This document shows, piece by piece, positions 1-12,541 of a DNA stretch of 64,000 nucleotides. The notes below the pieces were generated by a model. That model ran no database searches, was not told the DNA's origin, and saw only the letters and a list, made by a program, of their open reading frames with translations. The position numbers and the translations under genes are program-made. Within the stretch, counting starts at the first letter, position 1. Each line of letters begins with the position of its first letter. The DNA comes from Heligmosomoides polygyrus polygyrus (taxonomy: Eukaryota; Nematoda; Chromadorea; Rhabditida; Heligmosomidae): assembly GCA_947396885.1 (NCBI GenBank), contig OX377202.1, positions 70,714,643 through 70,778,642 of the forward strand, in the 5' to 3' direction.

Positions 1-446
1 AGCGCAGACGAAAACAACTCGGCGGGAGCCAAATTTAGATTTAGCAGGCCTCACGCCTAACGAGGATTTGCCTCTAGATCGTAAAGGTCACTCGTAAGTT
101 GATAGAAACCAAAAGTGCCGGGCACAACGATTGAGGACATGCAGAAAGTTACCAAACCTTCTCTCAGTGCACTGTAGTTGGACATCATGCATCCCACTGT
201 TGCACCGATCAGAAAGAACTTAACATATGTATTAGTGGGATATGATTGTAGATGAACTAAGCTGAGAGTGATTATCTCTGCAAGGCAACGAGTGTTTGTG
301 GATGCTATTAGGTCTGCGCGAAAGTGTATGCGTGCATATATGCATGTAGATCTGTTTTCCTCTAGGTGTTTGAGTACCGAGGCATTTCTCTGAAGGTTAC
401 GAAACCAACTCGATTAAAAAGGCGTTGCGCATTGCGTGGTTGCGTG

Positions 447-450
<4 letters not shown>
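1..450. other. no recognised feature
   Basis: I see no coding exon, RNA gene or known repeat here. All short open frames lack recognisable motifs. Confidence 0.5.

Positions 451-498
<48 letters not shown>
451..498. repeat. (TA)n microsatellite
   Basis: About 24 uninterrupted TA dinucleotides, followed by mixed sequence. Confidence 0.95.
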
Positions 499-499
<1 letters not shown>

Positions 500-500
<1 letters not shown>

Positions 501-1690
501 CATTTATACAATATATCACTTTTAAGTGAGGGTTTTGAAAAACGAAATATTCCTTCTCACAACAGTTATATTATCACAGTTTCTTCCTAAGGGAGAACGC
601 GAAGATCCTCAACATCGAAACATGGCTTTCTTCAGTGAGAATTACGATTAACTGCACAAAATAAGCCTTGAAAATCTGGGAATTTATGACAGAGTAAGGA
701 GAACCAAATTATCTACCAATTGATAAGTAAGCATTTCATTCCAGCAGGCTTGCATATTTTAGCTGTCAAACATACATATACAATAAATAGAAGAGCATGA
801 ACAGTGTGTGGTTCCGAATTGTGGAATGACGCATCGAAAACTGGCAAATTGGCTGACAAACACTGGTGAAATTACTAGCGACCAGTCGTGGTGATTATGA
901 GGAGTGCACCGTATCTACAGTTCCGCTAGAGAGTGGCGATTTGCTATTTCGTGACACTAATCACCGTTTTCATGAATGCGAAGAAACGTTGAACTGGTTT
1001 GGCAAAAGGGGATGGTCTTCCTAACGCCACCCAACAAAGCGCTTCCGGATAGTTTTAGGGTTCACGCAACACCGGTCCCCTACCCCGACCACGGTAACAA
1101 CGCGCGCTCTACATACATTAATTAAAAAGCAAGATTTATCCCTTATAAGAAGATTCTCCGAGTTATTTCACAGTGTTACTCTCGTGGATGCCGCAGTCAA
1201 AGGGAACCTCACTATGAGTGCTGTCGTTTCTCCACCTATCAAAGCTCTTTGTTGTGGACGTTTCCATACACCAGCGCACCTAGAAGAACCTAATTAATTT
1301 AAACTGCTTAGAATTTGTTGGTCCCATCATATTCCACGCATACTAGTCATGGTGCCAGATTCATAAAACGTCGAAGAAAGTCGAGCTGAAAAAGGCGTTT
1401 GTAGACAAATTAGAAGGCAAAAAATGAAGGTAAAGACCGTTCTATTGAGCGAAGATGAGCATGTGTTGCCTTGAAGCAGCTGAATACATTCTGCATCACA
1501 AAGTTAGTATTGACCATTTGAAGAAATGTGTTAGCAGGTTGCCGAGAGAATGGATTTAGAGTGACGAAAACGCCCAGATTGCGCAGAAGCTCGAAGACTG
1601 TGCGTAGTCTCATTCAAAGAAATGGCACCTTCTAACTCTACATCATGTGTCACTCTACATAATTTAAAGCTTCTATGTACTTGTTCTAGA
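500..1690. other. no recognised feature
   Basis: AT-leaning intergenic or intronic sequence. Short open frames near 1410-1764 overlap on both strands and partly read the neighbouring SINE; none looks like a gene. Confidence 0.5.
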
Positions 1691-1691
1691 T

Positions 1692-1919
1692 TTGTGGAGG
1701 CGACATGAATGCGTATTTGGCCGTATAATGACTTGCGGTGGCCAGCCGATGAACAAGTCAACAAGTCAGCGCTCTATCCTTCCCAGACAAGTCTGGTACC
1801 AATTCACCGACCCCGGAGGGATGGAAGGCTTAGTTGGCCTGGGCGGGAAATCCGAACCAGGAACCTGGTATCGGGTGCACGCGACAGTCGCGCCTCCTTC
1901 GACTGCGCTACACGCGCCC
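1692..1919 (-). mobile_element. tRNA-derived SINE, copy 1, 3' end missing
   Basis: Reverse complement of the SINE best seen at 43536-43830. The Pol III head (A-box-like TAGCGCAGTCG, B-box-like GGTTCGGATTT) lies at the right end and the body runs leftwards. The last ~60 bases of the body and the TCCTTTA tail are absent, which is odd because LINE-mobilised SINEs usually lose 5' sequence. The head abuts a (TA)n tract. Open frames across it on both strands are SINE translations, not genes. Confidence 0.85.
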
Positions 1920-1920
1920 T

Positions 1921-1943
1921 CATATATATATATATATATATAT
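1921..1943. repeat. (TA)n microsatellite beside SINE head
   Basis: Eleven or so TA units begin two bases after the end of the SINE head. Confidence 0.9.
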
Positions 1944-2217
1944 AATCTCCGCCCTCATTACCGTGGCTCTTAATCCATCTTGAAATCTAGAGCAGGTAGA
2001 AGCTTTAAATTATGCCAGGCCACACGTGCCACGACTTCTGTGACTCGTCTTTAGAATAGAAACCCAACGCACACTGGATTATGTTGCGGGTAAATACTGT
2101 TTCCCTTTATCTCCCCCTCTAGTGGTCTTCCTTCGCTGTACCACTCTTCACTGGTCCCCCTCCTACTGATCCCCTTAATCGGAATCCCTACGGAAGTTTG
2201 TCTTTCGATTTCCTGTG

Positions 2218-2310
2218 CACGTTGGACGACGTCATCGGCACGTCTTCTGAATACAGACGCACGTTGAACGACGTCTAGGGCATCTCTTCTGAATCCCTAC
2301 GCTCCGCACT
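2218..2310. repeat. degenerate minisatellite, CGACGTC-type units
   Basis: Two ~46-48 base units, each with GTTG-ACGACGTC, then a short stretch, then TCTTCTGAAT. Related units occur about 30 kb away at 32215-32330, and the C/T-rich flank to the left (2100-2200) also resembles 32030-32180. Confidence 0.6.
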
Positions 2311-5300
2311 TGGTCTCCATTCATACCGTGACGCGTTGCCGGCTGAATATATCGTAAACTTGGCCGATCCGCCGCCGAGGTTATAGTTCGCCAGCAATCG
2401 CCCATGGTTAAGCTTAAAGAAAGCTTGGCTGTCATACGCCGCACTGTCGTAGGCACCTCTTGACACCGCGATACCCCCACATCGTTGAGCAGAGGCCAGA
2501 TTCATCAACAATTAAACCCGTGGGCATGCAGGGTATAATGGATAGAGATAAGATAATAGTCAGGTAGAGATAAAGTAAGAGTCAGATACGCAGGCTTCAT
2601 CGTGGGTATCTCTACCCCTATACCCGCGGAGTAGTCGTTGATGAACCCGGCCCCAGGTGTGATGGTTTAACCAACTAGAGGCTGTAGTTGTGCTCAGGAG
2701 TCTGTGTCTATAATAAAGTGGTAAGAAATAAACTCTTTCCAGAATCTCGTAAAGGAATGAAATGTGGGCGAGCAACGTTGGAGGTGGTCACAAAAAGCAG
2801 AGCGCTCCATTTGCTGGAAATACTGCTGCCATCTGCTCGTGCTAGTTTTCGAGAAAACTCTACGCTTCCCAAAGTAGCAGCGTATAATTCAGATTGGGAA
2901 GGAATGTTGATAGACAATAGCTGATGGTCAGGAACCCTACTGGATATCTAAGGTACATACGATACATGCACTAACACGTACTACTACTGTGTGGAAAACT
3001 GCAAAATAGTCCTAATCCAGCCCAAAACATTCCGTTTCATTGGGCTTCACTAGAAATTTGACGCTTTCCACAGGCGGATTTAGCTAGTTTTTCATTCAGT
3101 TTTTCCTCTTTCAATTTCCAAAGAGAGTTCAAATTGCTTTACCCGACATCACACAGAAGCAGAATGCGCGGCGCATCCGAGACAAGGAATGTCAGTGCCA
3201 ATGGCTTTTATCAATTTCTGGAAATCATTTTTAGAGCAGGGGACAATTACTGCTGGAAATACTGAAATTTTTTTGGTAGAGTGAAAAAAGAAATAGACTC
3301 CGACTCCAACTCTACAGAAGAAGCTGCAGCTACGATTCGAAAACTTTAATGCATTTCGTGAGAATTGATCGAACCAGAAGACCCCTTGGAGGCCGTCACG
3401 CCGGAGCTATTGGAGTGCACTCGGGTGAAAAGGCGGGACAAGTCACCCCTCCTCAGTGTGGCTTCCTCCGCCCTCTGTAGAGACACCGATTATGACGCAG
3501 TGCTAAGCATAAACGGAAGAGAACAACAAGCGAGATCGGATTCCGTGAGAGGAAAAAGCGATTATGCTGCCAACAGCGACCGCATGTGACTATATCTGTG
3601 ACGGCCGCCGCGTTACGAAAACAATGAATCAGGACGAGCCGCGTACGGACGACGCCCAGCCGCAAGATGCACCCATAAACAGATGGCAGATCTGTTCTAT
3701 TCTCAACAGTCAGCACGATCATTCGGAAGACTCCGGAGCTAGACTGACAAGGACAACGAGATCGAGAAGCAGCAATGGTGGCGCATGGAATGTGATGGGA
3801 ATAGTTCACGCTCCGACTCATTTGCTCACTTAGGTGACACAACCTCCGTTTTCCGCCTAAAGGATGATTGAGTTGAAGCGATAGTCATCACCCAGCTTTG
3901 AGATACTGAGCGCTTCACATCCTCCATCCGCAACAAGCTACCGACAGCTTTCAAGAAAAACTCCGGAAGAGTGGTTCTGAGCGGCAAAGGTGCAACGTGG
4001 GAGACATCGACTTTTCTAAGTACTAATGAGTGAAATTGAGGAGGGGGTTCGTTGAGAAACAACTTCAGTGCATAGCTCATGACGAAGAGCTAGTCATGCT
4101 CCTGCTAAGACTGAGGGCGACGACAAGCATCGGTTTCACCAGAATCCTCCGGTAAAGCTTATTTTGGTTGTCTCAAGAAAAAAATCTTTTGAGGGTTGCA
4201 CCTATCTCGCGTGTGAAATATTATACACAGAAATCCAGCATATGACATTACTTCGCGAAGCGGTCAAGTGCAGCACATGTGCTTAAAAAATCGGAAAAAC
4301 GTCCTCAGCAAATTGTGACCGCACATAAAGTCTTCATAGCATCGTTTTAAGAAGCGCCAGTCGCCAGCAAGGAGCACAAGAAGCTTATAGTGAAACTACG
4401 ACAGGTCTCCAGTTCTCGCGTTTCTAACCCAAAAACAACAGGCGTCGTCGGTAGCCGTCGGTATGATGCACCGACGTTGAAGCTGTCGTCCCGACCGCCA
4501 GTGCTTCCTTCTATGTATTACTAGTTAACTGATACAGGAATGACAAAAAACTTACCTCTCCTTTCCGCTGGAAACTACGAGTCAAATGCGCATTTAAAAG
4601 AGCCTGCACGATCTCCAGTCGAAGGGGAAGGCGGGGAGTACCCCCATTTTCTAAGCAATTAAGAAGACTTTGTTTGAAAGTTACTGAACGTTCAAATGTC
4701 GAATCTCTGCTAGAGATATAGATGGCTACATATCCTGCGTAAAAATCTAGATTTCAAAATATGAGGTGAAAATAAAGTGAACGGAAAGACGAACGACAAA
4801 CGAAGTAACTGAATGTGATTTTTACACAAGCTTCGCACTCGAAGCGTTTCGGAAACAAGATGTGCCAAGCAGCAACTTCATAGGAAGGCGCTCCGCCACA
4901 CAATTGCCACACATTATCCTATTGCAACACATTCCTGCAACTTCTGAGCACCGTTCCTGCGATGTGCAAGTGAAGAAAAGAAAAAAGGAAAAATTTGCTG
5001 CTGGAGGATTGTATTCGCATCGTGTAGTACAGAAGAGGCTTTTTTGTGTATCAATGAAGGCCGGATACGTCGGTCCTTCAAGAGGATTTCATAGACCGCT
5101 CGGCGTGCTTGATTGCCATAATCGTTTGGTTTGAACACAAGATGCAAGAAGGCAGACATCAATCGCTCCACCCACAGACACATACAGTTTCGAATGCGCA
5201 GCCGAACATATCCGCGCGCCAACCACTGAAGCGGTAATGAATGTTGAATTCGCCCTACTCCTTTGCGAGAAGGTGCATCGGTAAGCTCTGCAAGATGTTT

Positions 5301-5679
5301 CAGATCTGCAGTTGCAAGCGGTCAACCTTCTCATGTTGCTTGGAGTCAATTTCTGGATTTCCCAAATTTTATTGCACGTTCGTTCCCCTGCTCTTAAAAA
5401 AAGTGTACGCGTTTTATGTATTACATATTTATGCGGATGTACGTTTGTGGGCACTATAGCCAAGACAATCAGCCACACCTTTCACCTTCTTTCAGCCAAA
5501 GTAGGACTCTGCACTTCATAGTGTTATACGTTTCACATGATATTTCTTTAGTTTTCTCCTTTCCACTTTCTGCTACATTTATTTATTTATTAGTTTTTCT
5601 ACTACGTTTATTGGACCACTTCTTGTCATGAAGGCGAGGGGAGGGGGAGAACCAACAAGTAACTTGCCTATTTCGTACA
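2311..5679. other. no recognised feature
   Basis: A 3.4-kb stretch without an identifiable gene. The GC-richer part at 3365-3842 has open frames on both strands (74, 89 and 129 codons) but no motif or splice context that I recognise; a host exon there cannot be excluded. Confidence 0.4.
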
Positions 5680-6111
5680 TCCCGACCGTCTCCCAAGGTA
5701 AGTTGAAGGTTCAGAACAACTTCACTAGGAAGCTAATTCTTCGAACATGGAGTTTTTTATATTCACTTGTACTGAAAGCATCAATCGGAAATTAAAATCT
5801 CGAACTACAGTCCCTGGAATCTCGCCGCAGGGTGTTTTTCACATCAGTCTTGTACATCAGTTGTTATACTTTACCACCGATGCTGGACCTTGTAGATTCT
5901 TTAGGATGAAAACTTCGCACACTAGAGGTGGCTCTGCTAAGCTACACTTACCTCGGCCAAGAACCAATTCGAGAGCAATGCCTTTCATTTATGGGGCAGA
6001 TAGCTTGTACTTAAATTTCTCTAAACACATTCAGTTGCTCCTAACATCGAGACAATTTAAAAGCCGAGCTGAAAGTTTGTTGTTCAGATCTAAAATAAAT
6101 AGATAAATAAT
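5680..6111 (+). pseudogene. CR1/Jockey-like LINE ORF2 C-terminal fragment
   Basis: Frame-shifted remains of the extreme C-terminus of a LINE reverse transcriptase. Around 5703-5755 one frame reads LKVQNNFTRKLILRTW, matching LERVQKRFTRKLMVRA in the larger LINE at 55.7 kb. Another frame (5747-6106) carries LHLPRPRTNSRAMPF and later SRQFKSRAESLLF, the basic tail usual in this clade. It ends in an AATAAATAGATAAATAA run, like the A/T-rich 3' tail of such elements. The copy is 5' truncated, as is typical of target-primed reverse transcription, and frameshifts make it non-functional. Orientation matches the 52-56.6 kb LINE. Confidence 0.7.
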
Positions 6112-6283
6112 CTGAAATTGGCTGAGCAGTATGACTGTTTGTAAGAACTGTCCCACTCTTTGTCTGTTTGCGTCCTTGTGTTCTTTTTTTGGCTAAGTGA
6201 TGTTCATGTGATTGTTGCTGTGTTTGCTTTCTAAGGTATTGCCTTACGCGATCGTAATGAACAATAACAATAACGATAACCAT

Positions 6284-6389
6284 GGCCATCGCAAGATACC
6301 ACGAGGAAAAATTCAAGCGATTTCTCCAGCTGTGAAGGCCATCGCATGATACCACAAGGAAAAATTCAGGCGATCTCCTCAGCTGTGAA
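6284..6389. repeat. two-unit tandem duplication, period 53
   Basis: GGCCATCGCA...AGCTGTGAA occurs twice back to back (6284-6336 and 6337-6389) with a handful of substitutions. No function is evident. Confidence 0.85.
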
Positions 6390-9300
6390 GACCGGGAGCA
6401 TTTCTGTCAGTCAAGAAAGCAACTAATAAAAAATATACTTCCATCCCCAAGAGGAACAAAGCACTTTGAGATCGCCAAATGACCATCGCTTGTTCGGATC
6501 AAAAGACTCACATCGGAGGCTGTTCCAATTCCGCATAGAAATCGATTGCTTGCTCGCTGGCTTGAAGAAGTCAGCTATTCGTAATATTGAAATCTCTCAA
6601 GATTTCGTTAGAATGGCGTGAAACCGTACTTGATAAAACTCTCTGATAAAGCCATATGATGCTATGAGCTAGTTTTTACTTGGAAACCGGATGTTACTGT
6701 TTTGCAGAACCCAGCAACTGTTCACAACCTCAAATTAAGCAAGAATGTAGTCTCCGGACGAGCCCTACTTCATCGGTACGTGATGAACCCTCCCTCGCTA
6801 TGATCCTGACTTGAATCCGATGGAATGTCCAATATGATTGTTAATTGAAATCCTGTTTCACAAACACGATTCAAGTGCATAGCTTTTGAGGCTACAGCAA
6901 GCATATGAATACGTTTTATGGTCTGTCTCAGAAAGCACAAACAAATTTCGATACAAAAGGGGCACAACTTTGCGTTAGTCAATCTCTTTGAGGAATGCTT
7001 TGTACATTCTACTTTTACAAGTATTCGCACGGAAATTTTAGATTCAAAAAAGGAAAGAGGGTAGACAATGAGTGTTGCCGAACGAGACCGGCTTGGTTAG
7101 CTAGCGCGATGCGAGCAAGCTGTTTAGCCTCATTTGTGCTCCTTTTATACCGAGTTTCTATATTGCGGAGCATCATGAGCCAAAGACAACCCAGAATACT
7201 CCAGACGTCCGATTAAGACGGCATCATAACTATGTGAGCACTTTCATTTGGTCTCCACCCATTTTCGTTCTAGGATCAAAGTTGGCGAACAAAATGGATT
7301 CGCTTTGAAGCTGCACGGCTAGTTCGAATCCATTAACTGTATACGTAGTCCGTTCCGAGTCCCTCGAGTCTCAGGCTGTCCACCACACTATTTCTCCAAT
7401 CTATGAATCAACACCCCACAGAACTCCGATTGGAATTCGGGAGCAATGAAATAAACTGATGCGCACCTGTGGTCTGAATAGTCAATTATTATTTTCAAGT
7501 AATAAACTGAATGGTCAATTATTAGTAATTAACCTCAAATTCGGTGAATATAATGACCGAAAATTCATTCCTATTTTTCAAAATGTTCCTAAAACGAATT
7601 CCAACCTATTTTTCAAAAAATACCAAAGTAAACTAAGTGCTCTACTAATGGTTTTGCAGTGCGCTTTGTTCGGATTTATGAACGACATCATGCGCACGCT
7701 CGCGTAGATCCTGCAACTGCCTGTTCCGGGGTGCATCTATACTTAAGATGCGCGCTGTGTGAGACAACCAGCCACAAGCTTGCCGGTTGAACCCCCGCTT
7801 CAGCCAAGTGATGCATGCATCTGGCTAAATCGAGAAAAGCGGTGCAATTAGGCGAAAAGAGCCCATCATTCAAGGTTGAGGTAGAGTTCCTTCGTCAAGC
7901 AAGAACAAAGGAATTCAAATCCATCACATGAGCGGGTGCTATACGATCTCCGTGAAGCGGAAACGCAGAGGGTGGAGAGGCGTGCTTCGCCGATTGCGCA
8001 GAACGAATATGACAATAAGAAGGACAGGTTGTCAGCTCACAACACATCAAAGTATTCCTTGATTGTATAGTTATTATGCAATCGATCCATTTTATCAGTT
8101 CGTATTCCTCTTATTCTAATCTGCAATCCCCAAAAATGCATGGAGCCCAATAATATTGTTCTGCGTCTAACAAGCAAATTGTGAGTTCGCTGTAATTCCG
8201 CTATTGTTGCAGCCCCAAACGTTTTGCAGGTTAGATTCTAACCACGACATGCCAGTTCAAGACGTCTTTGGCTTCATCGGCCCGCAAAAGATACGGTTTG
8301 AAGTGATACGGTTTTTTGCAATTTTTGGCCTACCTAGATGACCGCAAGAAATTTGAAAACCACTACGGTGCTTCTCAGACGGCCCCTACAACCCTGAATA
8401 GGTGGTAGCCTTGAAATTTGCCGTGGGACGTTCATTGACCTCCCTTGTAAGTAGTCTTATTGGTTATCATGTAAGTAGTATCTTTATTGGCAACTCAACC
8501 GATTCAATGGAAACACGTTGCGATGCGACTGAGAACAACGACTGCGCTCCAGTCCTCTACCCAAATTAAGGTCATTGTCAGTAAATGCATGTATGGTGTG
8601 AAGAACTCATCCAAGTACTTAACTCTGTTTATCCATACAAAGGAATATTTGATGACAACGTTGCCCAAACTGTAGCCAACGCAGACGGAGTAGCAGGAAA
8701 TGAGAAGCCACATGAAGAGCGATTTCGGATAAAAGGGGAAGAAGCTAAACAAACTTCATGTTGGTATCCTATCAGGGTATCGCCCCACAACCTACAGCTG
8801 TGTGATAGGAATATGGCTGTTGTAACGACCTGCTGCGTCAAGATGATGTTCGGTGTTTTACCGTGAGATGACAACCTTGTCACAAATGACCTACATTAGA
8901 GGGATTGAAGGGTTGGTTAGAAGAAATCAGCAGAGGCTGGAAACAAGTTGTGCGGCACTCGAGGCACTGCCTATTGTGGGCTGGTCCCCACTGTTCCAAA
9001 TTCGTCGTTTATCACCAATTTATGGGAACTTCTTCGTGTTCTTCATCTTTTTCGAGAAATATGAACGGTTGAGTGACTGCTTCTCAGGTTGAAGTGGGAA
9101 TCGAAGTGTAAACGTTCATTATCCCAAGTTATAGAATCCTGATGATGCTGCTCAAATCTGAATCCATTGCGATAGAATCCACTCATGGGCTAGGGTTTGA
9201 CGGAAGGATTTAGAGAGAAAGAGCGGTTGGAAAAATCAAGAAACAGTCATTCGCAAATGAAACACCGTAGACTGCTGCGGAGCATTTCATTGGTCCCCTT

Positions 9301-9690
9301 GCCCTTTCAGTGAACGGTGTGCCGAGTCAGAGTTGAAAACCAGGGAACGAGGGCATCATGGGTGTCAAACGCTGTGCAAAGAACTACTGAGAACAGCTCT
9401 TCATAGGTGCTCAAGCTGTTTAAAAATTTCGGTACTTGATGTAGATGAGCTCGGCAGTTTTGATGTAAAACCACAACATCGGAGCCACACAAATGGACAA
9501 CGTCTCCGCCAGAATGTGTCATGACTAGCCTGACACTGACGGCAAGAAAAATGAAATGAGCTATCCAGTGTAGGCCCGTATTCGAGCAAACAAATCACAA
9601 AAGAAGACTTGAGGGTGAAAAGGCAATGCAGATGCGCCACAAAATGAGCATGTGTGTGTTCTTTACATTTGATCTGTTGTATCGTCTACA
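6390..9690. other. no recognised feature
   Basis: Intergenic-type sequence. Open frames of 60-93 codons at 8487-8883 and 9307-9640 overlap each other on opposite strands and show no family signature. Confidence 0.45.
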
Positions 9691-9699
9691 AGTACAAAC

Positions 9700-9950
9700 A
9701 GACGTTTTAACGTCTTGAACGAGGGCATGGCGCAATTTCTTCTTTCAGCACTAAAAAATGGCCGCATCCCTTCTACTTAAAACAAGGTCTAAAGAAGTTT
9801 CCCCAAAAAATGAAGATTTTATAAAATTGCAAGCAATGTAATTGCGTAGGTGTGTTAAATCTTCAAAGAATCTCATACTAAATTTCCCTGGAGCAAAAAA
9901 TTATTTTGGCCCTTTTTGAGTACCTGGTTTAATGTGGAAGGGTCCGGGAC
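9700..9950. repeat. half of an inverted-repeat element (family of 32545-33430)
   Basis: Alignable by eye with 33065-33325: both share GAGGGCA-TG-GCGCAATTT-TTCTTT, then ATTTTATAAAATT-CAA, then the TTAATGTGGAAG stretch. Only the right arm is recognisable. Confidence 0.6.
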
Positions 9951-9970
9951 TTTCTTGATTTCTTTCCTTT

Positions 9971-11139
9971 TCTACCAGAAATCGAACCACGACATGTCGT
10001 ACCATGAAGCCGAACCATCCTCGTCTCTTCCAACACACCGCTTCACCCATCCACTGCGCCACCACCGTTCGAACGCCAGCGTTGTTCGCTTTCTTCTATA
10101 GCAGAGAGCAATCAAGGAAAAGTGAAAGTGAACCGTAACCCTGTCGCCCGCTATCGCTGCAGGTGTGAAACAGATAGCTGGAATCAGCATTCGAAACTGC
10201 TTCTCGGGATACACATTTCGTATCAAAGTGCCACTGCGACCCGGTGTCCTTCCTTTGTGAGGTGAAAGTTGTTAACATCCGGTAGGATGGCGGATGAGAG
10301 TGGCACCTCGAGTAGAGACGAACATTGTGGGATGCAATTTCGAACACCGACCATAAATATGTGCTCCATTTCGGCAATCGCCACGGGGAACGGAATTGAG
10401 GACCATTTTCCACTCTTCCTTGCTCGCGTTCAGAGTCGTCCAATCACATTCACCGAGACCAAAGTAAGTCACAAACGCCAGGGCAATGGTAGTGAATTGG
10501 ATGGAGAAGCAAAGCTGTGGAACGAAAACAGTTTAAGAAAAACTGCCGGTTTATGAGGCTTAAATTCAAAAAAACGTCCTTCTAACTTGATTTGGTATCT
10601 GCAACAGCCTTCGAGGGATAGAAATAAATGAAATCATTGCCTAATAAAGCGGAATTTATGCCTCTGTCGTCCACCGTCAACATGGGCTGCAGGCCATCTG
10701 GTGTTTCCATATGGCGGCTTTTAATGTTTTCAGCACATGGTTAAACGAATTGACAGTTTTAATCACCTCTGAGAGTGCGTTTCTGCTTTTTACGGCTTGT
10801 TTTTCTCACTTCAGACTGCGCGAAGGCGAAGCTTGTCTTTAATTTTCGGCTCGCGACCAGCCAGCTGCCAGCGACCCATTGGTCGAAGTGATTTTCGCAT
10901 TGCTCAGCATGGAGAGGATTTCTCGTCGTGTTTGGACGCTTCTTCGAAAGCCCGGCATATGCTGGAGTACATTATAGAGAGCGCAAATCCGCAACGAATA
11001 CGTGTGCTGCAACGGCACAGCCTTTTTCGTACGTCAGGATGGAGTGGTCTCCCCGTTTATGCTTACGTTTAACTTCATCTCTGGAGGCGTAGATCATGTC
11101 CACGTGATTCACAGTAACAGCTGGACGTGGAAAAAACTC
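9971..11139. other. no recognised feature
   Basis: Ordinary-composition sequence. Overlapping open frames on both strands (e.g. 10096-10556) carry no recognisable domain. Confidence 0.45.
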
Positions 11140-11239
11140 AAATGAACTACAACATAGTATAATATACAGGCTAGAAGGCTCCAGCAAAAGTACAACAAAA
11201 TATAGGAAATATGTAAAATATATAAATAAGTAAATAAAT

Positions 11240-11258
11240 TATATATATATATATGTAT
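11240..11258. repeat. short (AT)n tract
   Basis: TATATATATATATGTATATA run inside the AT-rich block. Similar tracts occur at 12187-12202. Confidence 0.8.
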
Positions 11259-11692
11259 ATAGAATCGGATAACTTGACCATTAACTAACTTGACCATGTG
11301 AAAGTTTAATATGAATTGACCAATTCAAATCTCACATCATCTTCAAACCAACTCGAGATGCATCCAGTGAAGAAAAATGGTTATTTCATGCTAACCTTGA
11401 AAATAAAAGTAATAAAAACAATTAATAGGAATAATAAATCATTTTAACCTTCTCAGGAAATCTGAGACGCTTGCTTTAATTTGGATGGTGTTCAGTCTGA
11501 TGTCCAATTTGACTTGGAGTTAGTACAAAAAACTCTGAAGAGAGCAACATGATGCCTTCCTGACAGGTTACATAGAATATAAACATAGCAAAATGTAAAA
11601 TTCGTAGAAGTGAAGAAAGGTGTAAAATAATAGAATTTTTAAAAATTATAATTAATTAAGAGAATGGTATGTCACAAAATATAAACATATAA

Positions 11693-11774
11693 AAAGGTTC
11701 GTTTCGCCACTACCTTCAGACGAACCTTTGTGTTATACTCCTCCCGTGGCTCTTCAGTGAAGAAGAGGAGTATA
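11693..11774. other. tandem perfect hairpins, possible structured RNA
   Basis: Two adjacent inverted repeats. AAAGGTTCGT (11693-11702) pairs with ACGAACCTTT (11720-11729) across a 17-base loop. TATACTCCTC (11734-11743) pairs with GAGGAGTATA (11765-11774) across a 21-base loop that itself contains CTTCAGTGAAG. On the minus strand, the sense of the nearby retroelement, the loops contain CTGAAGG...CGAAAC and CTGAAGAG, reminiscent of hammerhead core boxes, but no complete hammerhead can be drawn. They lie ~770 bases downstream of the retroelement stop codon. Confidence 0.6.
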
Positions 11775-12541
11775 TTTTAAGATTTCTTTAAAATCTGTCT
11801 ATAAAAGAAAGAGATAGGAGAGCGAAAATGGAAGAGAGAACAAATGAAAAAAGATGAGAAAGAGTGAAGAAGGAAAGATAAAGAACTAGAGACATTTGAG
11901 AGAAGTAGAATTAGAAAGTGAAAATAAATAAGGAGTAAAAGATAAGTTAAGTGAACCATGAGGTACAATTGAAAGAGGTAATAAAATATGATTTATAAGT
12001 TCAATGTGACTACTTAAAATGTGTTATTATAGTATTTATTGTAATTACCATTATAAAGATTGATCATTATTAGGGTAGTTTATTTATTTATTATTTAATC
12101 CTATTTTATTTATTTTCTTTTATTATTTATTATTTAATACTTTTATTACTTTTATCAATTATTTTTATTTATAACAAGAACAGCTTTTTATATATATATA
12201 AAACTTGAAAGACTTACCATATTTGACCACCGCCATACTCCGTTGCAGTGAATAAGGAAGTGTATACCATTCGACTGTTATATATAATGATATAATGATA
12301 TCTACATTAGTTCTCATTTATAATTCAAATATGGCAAAACTGGTTGTATCAATGAGGAGGGTGATTCGACACATACCAACGTCAAATGCAGAGTGCAATA
12401 AAACTAACAAGAACACAAGACGGCATCGTCTTCACTGCTAAGGAATTTTCATTTTCATTTTTCGTTTTATGGTAAGATTAGTCTTGTCATAAAGCAGTCT
12501 TAGCATATGAAATGTGGAAGTTATTTTATTTTGATACATAT

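Noticed and set aside
11693..11774. Canonical hammerhead ribozyme
   Set aside because: CTGAAGA- and CGAAAC-like boxes are present, but they sit in different hairpin loops and the three-stem junction cannot be formed by hand.
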